The position numbers and the translations under genes are program-made. DNA of 64,000 bases from Deltaproteobacteria bacterium (lineage in GTDB: Bacteria; Myxococcota_C; UBA6777). The notes under the pieces are model-generated. The model did no database searches. It was not told the DNA's origin and saw only the letters and a list, made by a program, of their open reading frames with translations. The DNA lies in contig PCBK01000052.1 in assembly GCA_002731275.1 (NCBI GenBank), forward strand, positions 310,001 through 374,000, read 5' to 3'. Position 1 is the stretch's first letter. Each line of letters starts with the position of its first letter. This document shows, in pieces, positions 16,406 through 26,605 of the stretch.

Positions 16406-18754
16406 ATGTATATCTCCAACACTCGACGTCTATCCGCCGCTCTCATGAGCGCCAGCGTCTTTTCTACTCTATTGTTTTTGTTCGCTTTTGGGTGTGGCAA
16501 AGGCCCTTATGAGCAGTGCCTCTCACAGCGAGATTGCCCAGTTGCACAAAGCTGCCTCAACAACCAGTGTGTCGCACCTCAACAAGAGAGACCCACCACA
16601 AACAACGAACCCAAACAAACACCGGATGCTGCTGCAAAGACAGAACCCACCATCCCAGAGAGAACACCAAGCGAACCGACGCTCCCAGAAGACAAGCCAA
16701 AAGAACCGACACCACAGTGTCGATCGGCACAAGATTGCGACGTCGATGAGTTGTGTGAGCAAGGCAAATGTGTCAAGCAGCCTGTACAAGCGGCCTGCGC
16801 GACGACAAAGTTCCTCGGTGCGTTGCCCCACCCATTTTCTCCAGGCTCAACACTCAAAGCAGCAGTCAGCCCCGACAGCAAAAGCTTGGCGACATTCTCC
16901 AACCAGCAATTTCACGTTTACAACATCGCGACTGGAAATACGATCTTCGTAGCACAATACGGCTCCTACAACACTGCAAACTCGGTCCGCTGGTCCCCTG
17001 ACGGCAAGTACGTGATGACCTCTCATGGTAACAATGTAAAGAATTTCGTGCTGATCTGGGATGTGCAAAACAAGAAAATGAAGTACGAGTGGAACGGATA
17101 CAACGCAGCCTTCATGAGTGACAACAAAACACTCGCGATCCAAACACAAAAAGACATCCTCTTCAGAGATCTCGCGACAGAAAAGGACATCAAGAAGGTC
17201 TCATTTACCACCCCCAACTTTTCGACCTCCGCACTCTTTCCGAGCGGAAAGTACGTGTTGCAGCACTCCGTCACCGATTTGGTCACAGTGTGGGATACAC
17301 AGACAGGAAAAAAATACAAAGAGTTCAGCATCTCAAGCAAGAACTCTTACAACACACTCACCAAGATTCTTAGCGATGACCTCGTCGTCATAGCGATTGG
17401 TGAAACCAGTGGCTTTTACACAGGGGTGGTATCCATCAGTCAGGAGAAAGTCATCCTCAAAATCGACAGACGTCAGGTCAATGCGATCGCGCTCGCTCCT
17501 AACGGACACGACTTGGTGTACGATGAAGAGACAGGTGGCACACTGATCCGACGTGATCTTCGTGATGTAAGTGTCAAAACAACATTCGATCTAAAGCTCG
17601 GGACACAGAGCAGAGTACAACGCCTCTCCTTTGCCCCTGATGGTAACCATATCATCACGTACACTTACAATTTCTCTTCAAAAACGTACTACTTACAATC
17701 GCGCAACACCACAGACTACGCTCTCGTCCAGGGAATGTACACACCAGGACAAAGTGACTTCCAGGTATCATTTAATACAGACGGGAGTGAGCTCTTGACG
17801 TTCTCTGGTGACGGATACTTTGCATATTGGGATCTGCCTGCGATTGAAAAAAGCAGCTACTTCAAGGTCAAGAGAATCGCGATGCACCCCCAAAAGGAGA
17901 GCTACAGCACCATCAACAAAGCACTTGTCAACAAATCATGGGACTTTACAGTGACACATGAGCGCTCACTCGCCACGCTCTGGGACAGCGCACAAAATCC
18001 AGTCAAGCTTCTCTCTGACACCACGACTGGTACAAAGAGCATGATGTTCTCGCCAAAAGGCGATAGAATCGTAGGGTTGTTTGGAGGCAAGGAGTTGTAT
18101 GTATGGGATACAACAGGCAAAGAGATCGCCAAGCAAACAATGTCTCCAGGCGATTCAAAGAACGATCTTATCGGCATCGATGGTGACACAGGAAAAGTGA
18201 TTACATCGCTGTACGACGGTCCAGGTCACACATTGGAGTTTCGGGATCCAGAGACGTTGATGGTGGTACACAAACACTCGACACCTTACGCAGCGTGGTC
18301 TTTTGCAACATCCGAAAAGGGTGGCTGGGTTGCGTTGGTCACACGTGAAAAAACCCTCCTCATTTTCGACGCTCGCACTGGAAAAGTCGTCCACACCTTC
18401 TCCACAACATTTGGCAATGGACGCGCGACATTCTCTCCATCAGGAAAATATGTCGCGCTTACCATCGCGAGCAAGGCGCTTATTTTCAACCTCAAAACAG
18501 GCCAAGCAGGTCCCTTGCTCGAAGGCAGCACACAAGCGCTCGCGTTCAGTCCAGACGACACACATGTCGCAATTGCTGCTGCAGGTGGAGATGTCACGTT
18601 GTGGAACATCCAAACAGGGAAACAGGTCTCCACGTTGGTCAACAAAGGCGGAAGCAGCACGGTCAAAGACATCAAGTTCGGACCCAAAGGACACTTCCTC
18701 ACATACTCTCTCCGCTCATCAGGAACAGCCCAACTGTGGTCTTGTGTAAAATAA
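16406..18754 (+). CDS. Lipoprotein with Cys modules and WD40-like beta-propeller
   Basis: 782 residues from ATG 16406. AGGAG lies 10 bases upstream; this start gives a lipoprotein signal ending LLFLFAFGC. The mature N-terminus has C-x5-C-x5-C-x4-C (CLSQRDCPVAQSCLNNQC), a Pro/Glu/Thr linker, then a second copy (CRSAQDCDVDELCEQGKC). The remaining ~640 residues are WD40/YVTN-like repeats (AVSPDSKSLATFS, VRWSPDGKYVMTS, LSFAPDGNHIITY, MFSPKGDRIVGL, ATFSPSGKYVALT, AFSPDDTHVAIA), enough for two propellers. It is a surface or periplasmic lipoprotein, probably a binding scaffold. It lies 63 bases downstream of module 1 and may be co-transcribed. A C/T-rich tract follows the stop. Confidence 0.85.
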   Translation: MYISNTRRLSAALMSASVFSTLLFLFAFGCGKGPYEQCLSQRDCPVAQSCLNNQCVAPQQERPTTNNEPKQTPDAAAKTEPTIPERTPSEPTLPEDKPKEPTPQCRSAQDCDVDELCEQGKCVKQPVQAACATTKFLGALPHPFSPGSTLKAAVSPDSKSLATFSNQQFHVYNIATGNTIFVAQYGSYNTANSVRWSPDGKYVMTSHGNNVKNFVLIWDVQNKKMKYEWNGYNAAFMSDNKTLAIQTQKDILFRDLATEKDIKKVSFTTPNFSTSALFPSGKYVLQHSVTDLVTVWDTQTGKKYKEFSISSKNSYNTLTKILSDDLVVIAIGETSGFYTGVVSISQEKVILKIDRRQVNAIALAPNGHDLVYDEETGGTLIRRDLRDVSVKTTFDLKLGTQSRVQRLSFAPDGNHIITYTYNFSSKTYYLQSRNTTDYALVQGMYTPGQSDFQVSFNTDGSELLTFSGDGYFAYWDLPAIEKSSYFKVKRIAMHPQKESYSTINKALVNKSWDFTVTHERSLATLWDSAQNPVKLLSDTTTGTKSMMFSPKGDRIVGLFGGKELYVWDTTGKEIAKQTMSPGDSKNDLIGIDGDTGKVITSLYDGPGHTLEFRDPETLMVVHKHSTPYAAWSFATSEKGGWVALVTREKTLLIFDARTGKVVHTFSTTFGNGRATFSPSGKYVALTIASKALIFNLKTGQAGPLLEGSTQALAFSPDDTHVAIAAAGGDVTLWNIQTGKQVSTLVNKGGSSTVKDIKFGPKGHFLTYSLRSSGTAQLWSCVK

Positions 18755-19097
18755 ACGCTCCTCCTCCCTCTTGTCCCCCAACCACTTCCCCTCCCTCCTT
18801 CTCAATATACTCGGCTTTTTGAGACCAAATGAACAAGCGTCAGGTCCAATGTGAGATGCGCACACATAAAAAGCATCTGTCACGTTTTGCTCATTTTGCG
18901 TCAAAGACTACCGTGACACGCTGAGCTGAGACACGTGAAGAGCATAAAATCGTCTTGTGTGATGGGAGATAGGAGATCATAAACCTTGACAAGGCTTATG
19001 GAGATAAGAGACAATCCCAAACTTATACAGGATGGTGCTAAATCATTCATAAAACAAGAATATTTGTTTCACAATTGTAACATTTTGTGTCCCCTCT

Positions 19098-19119
19098 AGC
19101 AGATTGAACACAATCTGCT
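19098..19119 (+). promoter_or_regulatory. Perfect 9-bp hairpin in leader of the IPT lipoprotein gene
   Basis: AGCAGATTG / CAATCTGCT with an AACA loop, followed by shorter nested stems of GAGAA/TTCTC and a T6 run (about 19145-19150). It could be an attenuator-like structure or a terminator. The gene begins 76 bases further on. Confidence 0.45.
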
Positions 19120-19182
19120 TGAGAAGGTTTCTCTCAGAGAAAACTTTTTTCATCATTGTTGGGTTTCGCACTCTTTTCTACT

Positions 19183-19189
19183 AAGGAGG
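19183..19189 (+). promoter_or_regulatory. Ribosome binding site fixing GTG start at 19195
   Basis: AAGGAGG five bases before GTG 19195. This start produces a normal lipoprotein signal; an in-frame TTG 39 bases upstream has no ribosome site. Confidence 0.8.
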
Positions 19190-19194
19190 CTATT

Positions 19195-22100
19195 GTGTTT
19201 CGTGTACGTACATTCAAAACTTACGCTGTGTTTTTGGGCATCCTCGCCTTGCTCGCAGCAGGCTGCAGCGACCCACCAGCGGTCGAAGACTATTGCGAAA
19301 AGCAAGCAGACTGTCCCACAGGACAACGTTGTATCAAAAACAAATGTACAACACCTGTCATCCAACTTGAGGCTCCTTACGCAGATCCCGGTAGCAAACA
19401 AAAAGTCCGCCAAAACACCAAAGTTGAGCTTGACGGTTCAAAATCAAGCGATCCAGAGGGGGGCAACCTGACATTTGCCTGGAGTTTCGTCTCCAAACCC
19501 GACGCTAGCAAAGCAGACTTTGACGATGCTACGGCTGAAAAGCCAACCTTCTTTGCGGACGCTGAGGGCAAATTTGTCGTGCAGCTGATCGTCAAGAGCG
19601 ACAAGTCGGAAAAAGAGAGTGAGCCCCAAGAGGTCATCATCACAGTCACAGGTAAGGACCTCAACTCCGCTCCCATCACGAACGCCGGCGCCGATCTTGT
19701 GACAGGCGTCAACAAGACCATCAAAATCGACGGTTCGAGCTCCACCGACCCTGACGGAGATCCCATCACATACAAATGGACCCTCGCCTCCAAGCCTTCA
19801 GGAAGTCAAGCAGAGCTCACAGATGCCGAGACAGCGACCCCCTCACTGACCCCCGACGTCGCAGGAAAATACATCGTCGAGTTGGTTGTCAGTGATGGTC
19901 TGGAAGACGGAAATGTCGACAGCGTTACAATTACAGCGCTGACAGACTTTGACCTCGTCCCCCAACTCGACAGCATGACCCCCACAGAGGCCTTCTCCGA
20001 AGCGGCTCCCAAAGTGGTGCTGAAAGGCTCTGGTTTTTCAGCGAATGCTCTCGTCCTTTTCCGAGGACGCTCAATCCAAAGCAAAGACGTCAACATCAAA
20101 GACGACAAAGAGATCGAGATCACGCTCAACTTGCAAGGGATCTCTGCAGGCGTCCACAAAATGAAGGTGCGCAACCCCAACGGAAAAGAGAGCGCGGAGC
20201 TTGACTTCACCGTCAAAGACATCCCCATCCCCAAAATCGACAGCCTGTCTCCTCCCGCAGCAGGGATCGGAGTCAAGCTGACACTCAAGGTCACAGGGAC
20301 TGGCTTTGTCCCGACCTCTGAGGTGCTCTTCCAAGGTACTGCGCTCCAGACGACCTTCGTTAAAGACACGGAAATCACCGCAGAGCTAGACCTGAGCCAA
20401 ACACCTGACGGCACCTACACAGTCGCAGTCCGTAACCCCGGAAACAGAACCTCCCCCACAGTGGACTTCAAGGTGCTCCCTCCAGGACTGCCACCTGTAC
20501 TCAATGTCCTCAACCCACCATACAGCATCTTAGGAAAACAGCTCGCATTCAGTGTCCACGGGACGGGTTTCGCTCCAGGCGCTGTGATCATCTTTGATGG
20601 CAAACCGCTCAACTCCAACCGCGTCCGCCGCGACGAGATCCAGGCAGTCCCTCACCTCGACCTCACTGGTGTCAAAGAAGGTGAGTACGATGTCTGGGTA
20701 CGTAACCCTGACGGAACCACCTCTGGAAAAGAAAAGTTCCGCGTAGAAGGTGTCGATCCCACACCACAGATCGATCGCATCCTGCCCTTCCAGGTCTACC
20801 TCGATGACTCCACAAATGTGATCTCTGTCTATGGTAAGAACTTCCGCGCCGATCCTGTTTTCTACATCGGCACAAACAAGATCCCCACCTCCGCGATCCG
20901 CGTGAGAAGCTCCACATACATCGAAGTCAAAGTGGACACGACAAAAGGAACCTGGACGTCAGGCAAATTCTCATCCTACGTCGAGAGCAAAAGTGGAAAG
21001 AAATCCAACAAGTTCGATCTCACAGTCACATACCGTATTCCCTCACTCTCCTACATGAGCCCTGGCGGGTGGACCAACGGCTGCGACACAGACGTCGATG
21101 TCTACGGAAGCAACTTTGTTCCCAAAGCCAAGCTCAACTTTGGCAGCACGGAATACAGCGCAGCGAGCACAACACACAAGCTCACGTACATCGACGACAC
21201 ACACATGCGCTTTAAGTTGAAGGCCACTTCACTCAGCGCGACGACCCACCAAGTCAATGTTGTCAACGGCCCCAACGCTAAATCAGGCAACGTGAGCTTT
21301 GTCATTCGCGCGAGCACAAGCATCCCCAAACCACAAATCAGAGAAGTACGACCAGCCTCGGCACAAGCCGACACTTCCCTTGTTTTTACTCTCAACTACA
21401 ACAGCCCTGGTTACTTCTTGCAGGGCGCTTATATCGTGTTCAACGGCAAAAAGTTGGGGACGACATGTAGCAGCTCCACCAGCACGTATTGCTCAGGCAT
21501 GACTGCCAAGCTCGACCTCGCAGGTATCAAACCAGGCAAATACGAACTGTACGTCCACAACCCATGTGGCACCAAGAGCGATCCCTGGCCCTTTATCGTC
21601 ACCGATCCTCCCAAACCCCACATCAGCAAGGTATCTCCTGCATACGCCAACCCAGGTGATAAAAAACTCATCGGTATCGCCGGTGTGAACTTCACCAAGG
21701 GGGCGAAGATCTTGTGGGACGGAAAGGCCATCGCGACGACCTACTCCTCCGACAAGGAACTCTTCACAGCCAACACGATCGACTTCACCAACGACAAAGC
21801 AGGTGACAAACACACCATCCAGGTCGATAACGGGAATGGTCAAAAGACGGCTGTTGTAACCTTCTCAGTATTGGACAAACAACACGCCCCCATCATCGAC
21901 AACTTGTCCTTGACTGCGTTCGATCGAGGAAAATCCTATAACGGCGTCAATGTGACAGGTTCAGGCTTTACAGCGAACACCAAAGTTCATTTCAACGGAA
22001 AAGCCATCACCACGATCTTCAACTCCTCGATCTCGCTGACCATCAGCGGTCTCGACTTCACGAATCTCCCAGCAGGGACGTACTTTGTGGTCGCCAAAGA

Positions 22101-24444
22101 CGGCACCAAAGAGAGCAACGCCTTCCCCATTTACGGAAAAGCATTGCCACCACCAAGAATCGATTACCTGCGCAATTACGACCTGTTCGCCAACAGAGAT
22201 GGCGCACGTATGTACATCTATGGCGGGAACTTCTGTAAACCAGGGACTTCGACATATCGATGTGGCACCAATCCCAAGGTCGTCATCCTCGATAAAAACA
22301 AGAAGGACTACGGAAGCAGCTACAAGATCTCCAGCACCTACCTGGGTTCAAGTTACGCATACGTATACGGGACACTCGACGCGACCAAGATGCCTGCAGG
22401 CGACTACACAGTCTACCTTGAGTTGCCCACAGGTGAACGCAGTAACCCCGCACCGTTCGCGTTGACAGAGGCACCTGGACCTGAGATCACGTCATTGTCT
22501 CCGAGGTTCATCCGCGCAACAAGCACATCGACAAGAGTTTCCGTTTACGGAAAGTACTTTGCGAAGACGAGCACAGGCTCCTCGACAGCATTTGTCGGCC
22601 TCAAAACGTTCCCAACACAGTACAGCTCCACGACGAGGGTATACATCACCATCAGCAAGGGCGCGCTCGCAGAAGGGACACACAACCTCGTGATACGTAA
22701 CCCCGACGGCAAGATGTCCAAGCCATTTCCCATGGCGATCGTAGGTACGGACCCCATCATCACACGTATTGCTTGGTATACACCTTCTCAACCGTATGCA
22801 GGCCGTGTGTTCAGCTATCTCCGTGTATACGGAACCAACTGGACCAAAGGCATGCAGTGGCTCGTCGATGGCAAGCCCTACACGGCGACACCAACGAGAA
22901 CACCGTACTGTTATGTGACGACTTCGACGACCAGCGAGTCTTACTGTAGCCTCTACAACTTCAGCACCGTCGGCCTCAAACCTGGCCAACACACGCTGCA
23001 GTACAAGTACGGCACCAAGGTCTCCAAACTCTTTACTTTCACACTCACCAAAGGACCTGCGCCTGTCTTGACCTCCTTCTCCCCTGCGTATGCAGGAAAA
23101 GGAACCAAAACACGTATCACCGCGACAGGAAAAGAGTTGACCAACGGTGCGACGCTCATGTCAGGACTGCAGGTCATTCCAACGACTTACAGCTCTACAT
23201 CGAGAGTCTACTTTGACATCGATACAACAAACATGACGACAGGCATTCACAAGTTGACCTTGCGCAACCCTGATGGACAGCTATCCAACACGCTCGATTT
23301 CACAGTCTTGCCAAAGCTCGCGCCGATCATCTTCTACGCGAGTCCAGACATGGTCAACGCAACGGGCAAAGGTTCGCTGTACATCTACGGTAAAAACTTC
23401 GACGCAAATTCAAAAGTGAGCATCAACGGTACGACTGTCACCGCATCTTTCCGCTCGGGTACAACACCTTCGTTCTACATCACTTCGAGCGCGTACACCG
23501 AGTCTGCGACAGGGTACAAGGTCATCATCACCAACAGCGATGGGACCAAGTCCAACGAGTACGATATTTCGGTCAAAGGGATAGGAAAACCATTTATCAG
23601 GTATACCTCACCGCGTTACCTCTACCCAGGAAGCTCACGAACAGTCTATGTGTATGGGTATGGCTTCGGAAAGAACTCGGTCGTCCAGGTCGATGGTCAG
23701 GCACAACTCACAACGGTCTCAAGCACCGGAAGCTATGTACGTTTTACGTACACACCAGCAGCCACAACGACAGTCAAAGACCTCAAAATCAAGGTCCTTT
23801 CGGGGATTATAGCATCCGATGAGTTTACATTGTCTGTCATTCCAAGTTCATCGTATACACCGAGAATCACTTCGGTCTCACCGTCAAGTGCGACCGCAGG
23901 TTCCTCTAGCTACTCAACGATCTACGTGTATGGTTCGGGCTTTAGCAACAGCAGCGCCACCAAAACCAAAATCTACCAGGATGGCAAAGCCGTCGCGCTG
24001 ACCACTTACTCCAGCACAACAAGAGTGTACAGTCGGATGACGCTGGACTTCAAACAGTCCAAACCTGGACACATGTACTGGTACGTCACCAACGGTACAA
24101 AGCGCAGTAATGTCATGCCGACACGTATCGAGAGCCGCCTGATGCAAGGGCAGAGACCACGCATCACCAACATGGACCCATACTTTGCGCAACCCAACAA
24201 GTCAGTGACGTTGACCTTGTCCATGAGCAACATGTCTTCATCGACCGTCGCCAACTACGACGTCATCGTCAAAGGTCCGGGATTGCCAGCTGCTGGTAAG
24301 ACCTTCTCCTTGGTTTACTCCGCGGGCTACAAGACGACGATCAACACGACAGGATGGCAAAAAGGCGTGTATACTATCTACGTCAAACACAAGACCAACA
24401 CAGGCGAAATTTCCGGTGGTGCAGGTCTTGTCGTGATCCCCTGA
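19195..24444 (+). CDS. Giant lipoprotein with PKD-like and about 16 IPT/TIG domains
   Basis: 1749 residues. The lipoprotein signal ends LALLAAGC, followed by one C-x5-C-x5-C-x4-C module (CEKQADCPTGQRCIKNKC). Two PKD-like domains follow (PGSKQKVRQNTKVELDGSKS and TGVNKTIKIDGSSSTDPDGD). Then about 16 IPT/TIG immunoglobulin-like repeats run to the C-terminus, each opening with a P-x-I-x-x-hydrophobic-SP pattern (IPKIDSLSPPAAG, KPHISKVSPAYAN, GPEITSLSPRFIR, TPRITSVSPSSAT and others). Such chains of Ig-like domains form long surface stalks or adhesins. No enzymatic domain is seen. The stop is followed by a 50-base G-free tract. Confidence 0.85.
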   Translation: MFRVRTFKTYAVFLGILALLAAGCSDPPAVEDYCEKQADCPTGQRCIKNKCTTPVIQLEAPYADPGSKQKVRQNTKVELDGSKSSDPEGGNLTFAWSFVSKPDASKADFDDATAEKPTFFADAEGKFVVQLIVKSDKSEKESEPQEVIITVTGKDLNSAPITNAGADLVTGVNKTIKIDGSSSTDPDGDPITYKWTLASKPSGSQAELTDAETATPSLTPDVAGKYIVELVVSDGLEDGNVDSVTITALTDFDLVPQLDSMTPTEAFSEAAPKVVLKGSGFSANALVLFRGRSIQSKDVNIKDDKEIEITLNLQGISAGVHKMKVRNPNGKESAELDFTVKDIPIPKIDSLSPPAAGIGVKLTLKVTGTGFVPTSEVLFQGTALQTTFVKDTEITAELDLSQTPDGTYTVAVRNPGNRTSPTVDFKVLPPGLPPVLNVLNPPYSILGKQLAFSVHGTGFAPGAVIIFDGKPLNSNRVRRDEIQAVPHLDLTGVKEGEYDVWVRNPDGTTSGKEKFRVEGVDPTPQIDRILPFQVYLDDSTNVISVYGKNFRADPVFYIGTNKIPTSAIRVRSSTYIEVKVDTTKGTWTSGKFSSYVESKSGKKSNKFDLTVTYRIPSLSYMSPGGWTNGCDTDVDVYGSNFVPKAKLNFGSTEYSAASTTHKLTYIDDTHMRFKLKATSLSATTHQVNVVNGPNAKSGNVSFVIRASTSIPKPQIREVRPASAQADTSLVFTLNYNSPGYFLQGAYIVFNGKKLGTTCSSSTSTYCSGMTAKLDLAGIKPGKYELYVHNPCGTKSDPWPFIVTDPPKPHISKVSPAYANPGDKKLIGIAGVNFTKGAKILWDGKAIATTYSSDKELFTANTIDFTNDKAGDKHTIQVDNGNGQKTAVVTFSVLDKQHAPIIDNLSLTAFDRGKSYNGVNVTGSGFTANTKVHFNGKAITTIFNSSISLTISGLDFTNLPAGTYFVVAKDGTKESNAFPIYGKALPPPRIDYLRNYDLFANRDGARMYIYGGNFCKPGTSTYRCGTNPKVVILDKNKKDYGSSYKISSTYLGSSYAYVYGTLDATKMPAGDYTVYLELPTGERSNPAPFALTEAPGPEITSLSPRFIRATSTSTRVSVYGKYFAKTSTGSSTAFVGLKTFPTQYSSTTRVYITISKGALAEGTHNLVIRNPDGKMSKPFPMAIVGTDPIITRIAWYTPSQPYAGRVFSYLRVYGTNWTKGMQWLVDGKPYTATPTRTPYCYVTTSTTSESYCSLYNFSTVGLKPGQHTLQYKYGTKVSKLFTFTLTKGPAPVLTSFSPAYAGKGTKTRITATGKELTNGATLMSGLQVIPTTYSSTSRVYFDIDTTNMTTGIHKLTLRNPDGQLSNTLDFTVLPKLAPIIFYASPDMVNATGKGSLYIYGKNFDANSKVSINGTTVTASFRSGTTPSFYITSSAYTESATGYKVIITNSDGTKSNEYDISVKGIGKPFIRYTSPRYLYPGSSRTVYVYGYGFGKNSVVQVDGQAQLTTVSSTGSYVRFTYTPAATTTVKDLKIKVLSGIIASDEFTLSVIPSSSYTPRITSVSPSSATAGSSSYSTIYVYGSGFSNSSATKTKIYQDGKAVALTTYSSTTRVYSRMTLDFKQSKPGHMYWYVTNGTKRSNVMPTRIESRLMQGQRPRITNMDPYFAQPNKSVTLTLSMSNMSSSTVANYDVIVKGPGLPAAGKTFSLVYSAGYKTTINTTGWQKGVYTIYVKHKTNTGEISGGAGLVVIP

Positions 24445-24494
24445 TTCCTCCTCCTCCTTCTCCATCCATCCCCCTTCAAATCTTTCCCCCAAAA
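24445..24494 (+). terminator. Possible Rho-dependent termination tract
   Basis: Fifty bases without a single G directly after the stop codon at 24444, made mostly of C and T. No hairpin terminator is nearby. A role as Rho loading site is inferred from composition only. Confidence 0.35.
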
Positions 24495-24628
24495 GACGCC
24501 CTCCACAAAGCAGGGTGCCCTTGCCTCCGTATGACTTCAGTGTTATAAGAGAAGCACTTTCTGAGAACTTGATTTCTTTGAAGAATCCAAGATGATGCAC
24601 TTATCTCACTCTGAGCAAAGGAGGGCTC

Positions 24629-25516
24629 ATGCGCACCCCTTACACACGAATTGGACTCTCATTGATCATCCTGCTGTTTTCCACAGGGTGTATCTGGAAG
24701 AGCAAGCACGAAAAGATCGTCGCAGGTCTCAACACCAAGATCAAAGGTTTACAAAAAGAGAAGAGTGATCTCCAATCACAACTCGACACACGTACCGCCG
24801 ATCTGAAAAAAATGACCACCCGCCGCAACAGACTCGCCAAGATCCGTATCAACCTCACGGCTCGACTCAGAAAAGTCACCAAGCTGCGAACACAGTGTCT
24901 GACAGATCTCAAACAGCTCGCCAACAAAGGCGGTAAACTCAGCCAACGCCTCTCTCAAGCGATCGACCAGATCCAGAGACTCCAGGCAATCGCGGACAAA
25001 CGCAAAGCGCTCTTTGACAAGCTCAGAGCCTCCTTTCAGTCAATGGTCGATGCAGGAAAGCTCAGGGTCAAAATGGTCAACGGGATGCTCGTCCTTCAAC
25101 TCGCCGAAAAGATCCTCTTTGCTTCGGGTAAATACAAACTCAAAAGTGAAGGGAAAGACGCGATCAAACAGGTCGCGACGCTCCTCAAAGACATGAAGCG
25201 ACGTTGGCAAGTCACAGGACACACGGACTCAAAAGGGACACCTGCCGTCAACTGGAATCTCTCCATCAGACGCGCCATGGCGGTCCTCAAGGTCATGCTC
25301 AAAGAAGGTATGCCACCTGAGTACATCTCCGCTGCAGGATTCGGGCAATATCAACCCACAGCGCCCAACGATACGCCCGAAAACCGCTCGCTCAACAGAC
25401 GCACGGAGATCGCATTGATCCCCAACCTCAAAGAGTTGCAGCTCGCCCAAGCCCCCTCCCCATTCTGGGCGTGTAAGGTCGCAGCGCGACGAGTACGTCG
25501 CGTCTCCAAAATGTAA
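24629..25516 (+). CDS. OmpA-family peptidoglycan-binding lipoprotein
   Basis: 295 residues. AAAGGAGG precedes ATG 24629. The lipoprotein signal ends LLFSTGC. Residues 25-140 form a Lys/Gln/Leu-rich coiled coil. Residues 155-275 are an OmpA C-terminal domain: EKILFASGKYKLKSEG, VTGHTDSKGTPAVNWNLSIR, RAMAVLKVMLKEGMPPEYIS, and NRRTEIALIP. This domain binds diaminopimelate peptidoglycan, so the protein likely links the outer membrane to the cell wall. The C-terminal tail is basic. Another G-free C/T tract follows the stop. Confidence 0.92.
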   Translation: MRTPYTRIGLSLIILLFSTGCIWKSKHEKIVAGLNTKIKGLQKEKSDLQSQLDTRTADLKKMTTRRNRLAKIRINLTARLRKVTKLRTQCLTDLKQLANKGGKLSQRLSQAIDQIQRLQAIADKRKALFDKLRASFQSMVDAGKLRVKMVNGMLVLQLAEKILFASGKYKLKSEGKDAIKQVATLLKDMKRRWQVTGHTDSKGTPAVNWNLSIRRAMAVLKVMLKEGMPPEYISAAGFGQYQPTAPNDTPENRSLNRRTEIALIPNLKELQLAQAPSPFWACKVAARRVRRVSKM

Positions 25517-25546
25517 TCCCCTCCTCTCTTCTCCCTCCCCCACTTT
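25517..25546 (+). terminator. Possible Rho-dependent termination tract
   Basis: Thirty G-free bases of C and T directly after the stop of the OmpA-like gene. Inferred role only. Confidence 0.3.
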
Positions 25547-25590
25547 GCATTTCAAAAATTGAAACGTCTTACAAAAACGGCCTGTTTCGC

Positions 25591-25619
25591 TTCACTGTCC
25601 TCGGACAATATGGTAGAAT
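25591..25619 (+). promoter_or_regulatory. Predicted promoter for the secreted-protein/matrixin operon
   Basis: TTCACT (25591-25596), 17-base spacer, TAGAAT (25614-25619). Confidence 0.45.
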
Positions 25620-25745
25620 CCCCATGTCTCGGTCGCAAATAGAGACCGAAGATTTGCAACTTTTCTTATCGATATTGGTTCCTTCATAACAGTGACCGCA
25701 TACGATTTTCTTTCAGGCTCACTTCCGTGTTCTTTGTTCATCCAA

Positions 25746-25790
25746 CAACCTCAGTCGCGCGCTTGTCAAACGCGCAGGACACAGAGGTTG
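25746..25790 (+). promoter_or_regulatory. Two-part RNA hairpin in operon leader
   Basis: CAACCTC pairs with GAGGTTG at the base (25746-25752 with 25784-25790), and GCGCG pairs with CGCGC inside (25757-25761 with 25771-25775). Regulatory role is unknown. Confidence 0.4.
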
Positions 25791-25879
25791 GACATCGCCC
25801 CTGCTCCTACAGGGCAATATACTATTTTTTATCACACGCTTACTTGGTGCAAGGACAACTCAGTCCTCAAGAGGAACTT

Positions 25880-26605
25880 ATGAGACATATGAGACATATG
25901 ACGAACTCGCTCTTCTCTGTGACGCTCCCCACACGCGTTTGTGCATGGGCAGTCCTGGTATGGATCGCTTTTTCGACCCTCACAACACACGCACATGCCA
26001 TGACCATCGTCCACATGAGCGACCAACAGCTCGTCGAAGCGTCCACGCTCATTGTGCGTGGGAAAGTCATCAAAAAACACTCCATGTGGATTGGGCAAAA
26101 GACCACCATCGTCACACAAGTCACGATCAGTGTGTACGAAGAGGTCCTTGGCAGGACTGCTCCTGCAACTGTCACGATTCGCCACTACGGTGGGACTGTT
26201 GGAGACTTCAGCATGGGCCTGGAGCACGCTCCCCACTTCGCCCAAAACGAAGAGGTGGTTGTATTCCTTCACACCAACAAATACATCCCCAACGAATACC
26301 TCCTCACTGGATGGACACAGGGAAAATGGACTGTCAATCGACCAGAATCGACGACACCAACATCCTCAACAGACTTGCCCGTGACGATCCATCGAGTCCA
26401 GACACCCAGCAGGATCATCGTCCCCAAGACGCTCACACTCCAAACCAACACCAAACAAACCAATATCGCACGACAAGAAGACTACAAGACCTTCGTCACG
26501 CGGCTCAAAACGTATTGGACAACCTTGCAAAAGAAACGCACCCTCAAGCTCACACCAACACCGAACAAACAGTCCATCAAACCTTCTTCTAAGGGAGCGA
26601 ACTAA
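25880..26605 (+). CDS. Secreted protein encoded with the matrixin-like protease
   Basis: About 241 residues from ATG 25880, chosen because GAGGA lies just upstream and a signal peptide follows (VCAWAVLVWIAFSTLTTHAHA). Three MRHM-type Met codons follow one another, so the exact start is uncertain. The mature part opens MTIVHMSDQQLVEASTLIVR, then TTIVTQVTISVYEEVLGRT, IRHYGGTVGDFSMGL, and NEEVVVFLHTN. I recall this pattern from secreted proteins of unknown function found near matrixin-type proteases in myxobacteria, but cannot name the family with certainty. The stop overlaps the next start by one base (TAATG), indicating co-translation. A protease partner or inhibitor role is only a guess. Confidence 0.75.
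   Translation: MRHMRHMTNSLFSVTLPTRVCAWAVLVWIAFSTLTTHAHAMTIVHMSDQQLVEASTLIVRGKVIKKHSMWIGQKTTIVTQVTISVYEEVLGRTAPATVTIRHYGGTVGDFSMGLEHAPHFAQNEEVVVFLHTNKYIPNEYLLTGWTQGKWTVNRPESTTPTSSTDLPVTIHRVQTPSRIIVPKTLTLQTNTKQTNIARQEDYKTFVTRLKTYWTTLQKKRTLKLTPTPNKQSIKPSSKGAN

Larger units (their letters stand above)
18755..19194. other. Gene-free interval, C/T-rich tract then AT-rich leader
   Basis: The first 60 bases are pyrimidine-rich and G-poor on the coding strand (18774-18812 has no G), a possible Rho site. The AT-rich remainder has TTGACA near 18986 followed by GACAAT after an 18-base spacer, a weak promoter candidate. The hairpin at 19098-19119 comes next. No gene is seen. Confidence 0.55.
25547..25879. 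other. Leader region with promoter and hairpins
   Basis: No gene. It contains a good promoter candidate and about 250 bases of leader with three hairpins: TCGGTC/GACCGA near 25630-25655, a two-part stem at 25746-25790, and a bulged GCCC..TG/CA..GGGC stem near 25797-25815 followed ten bases on by a T6 run. The last may be a weak terminator or attenuator before the gene at 25880. Confidence 0.45.
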
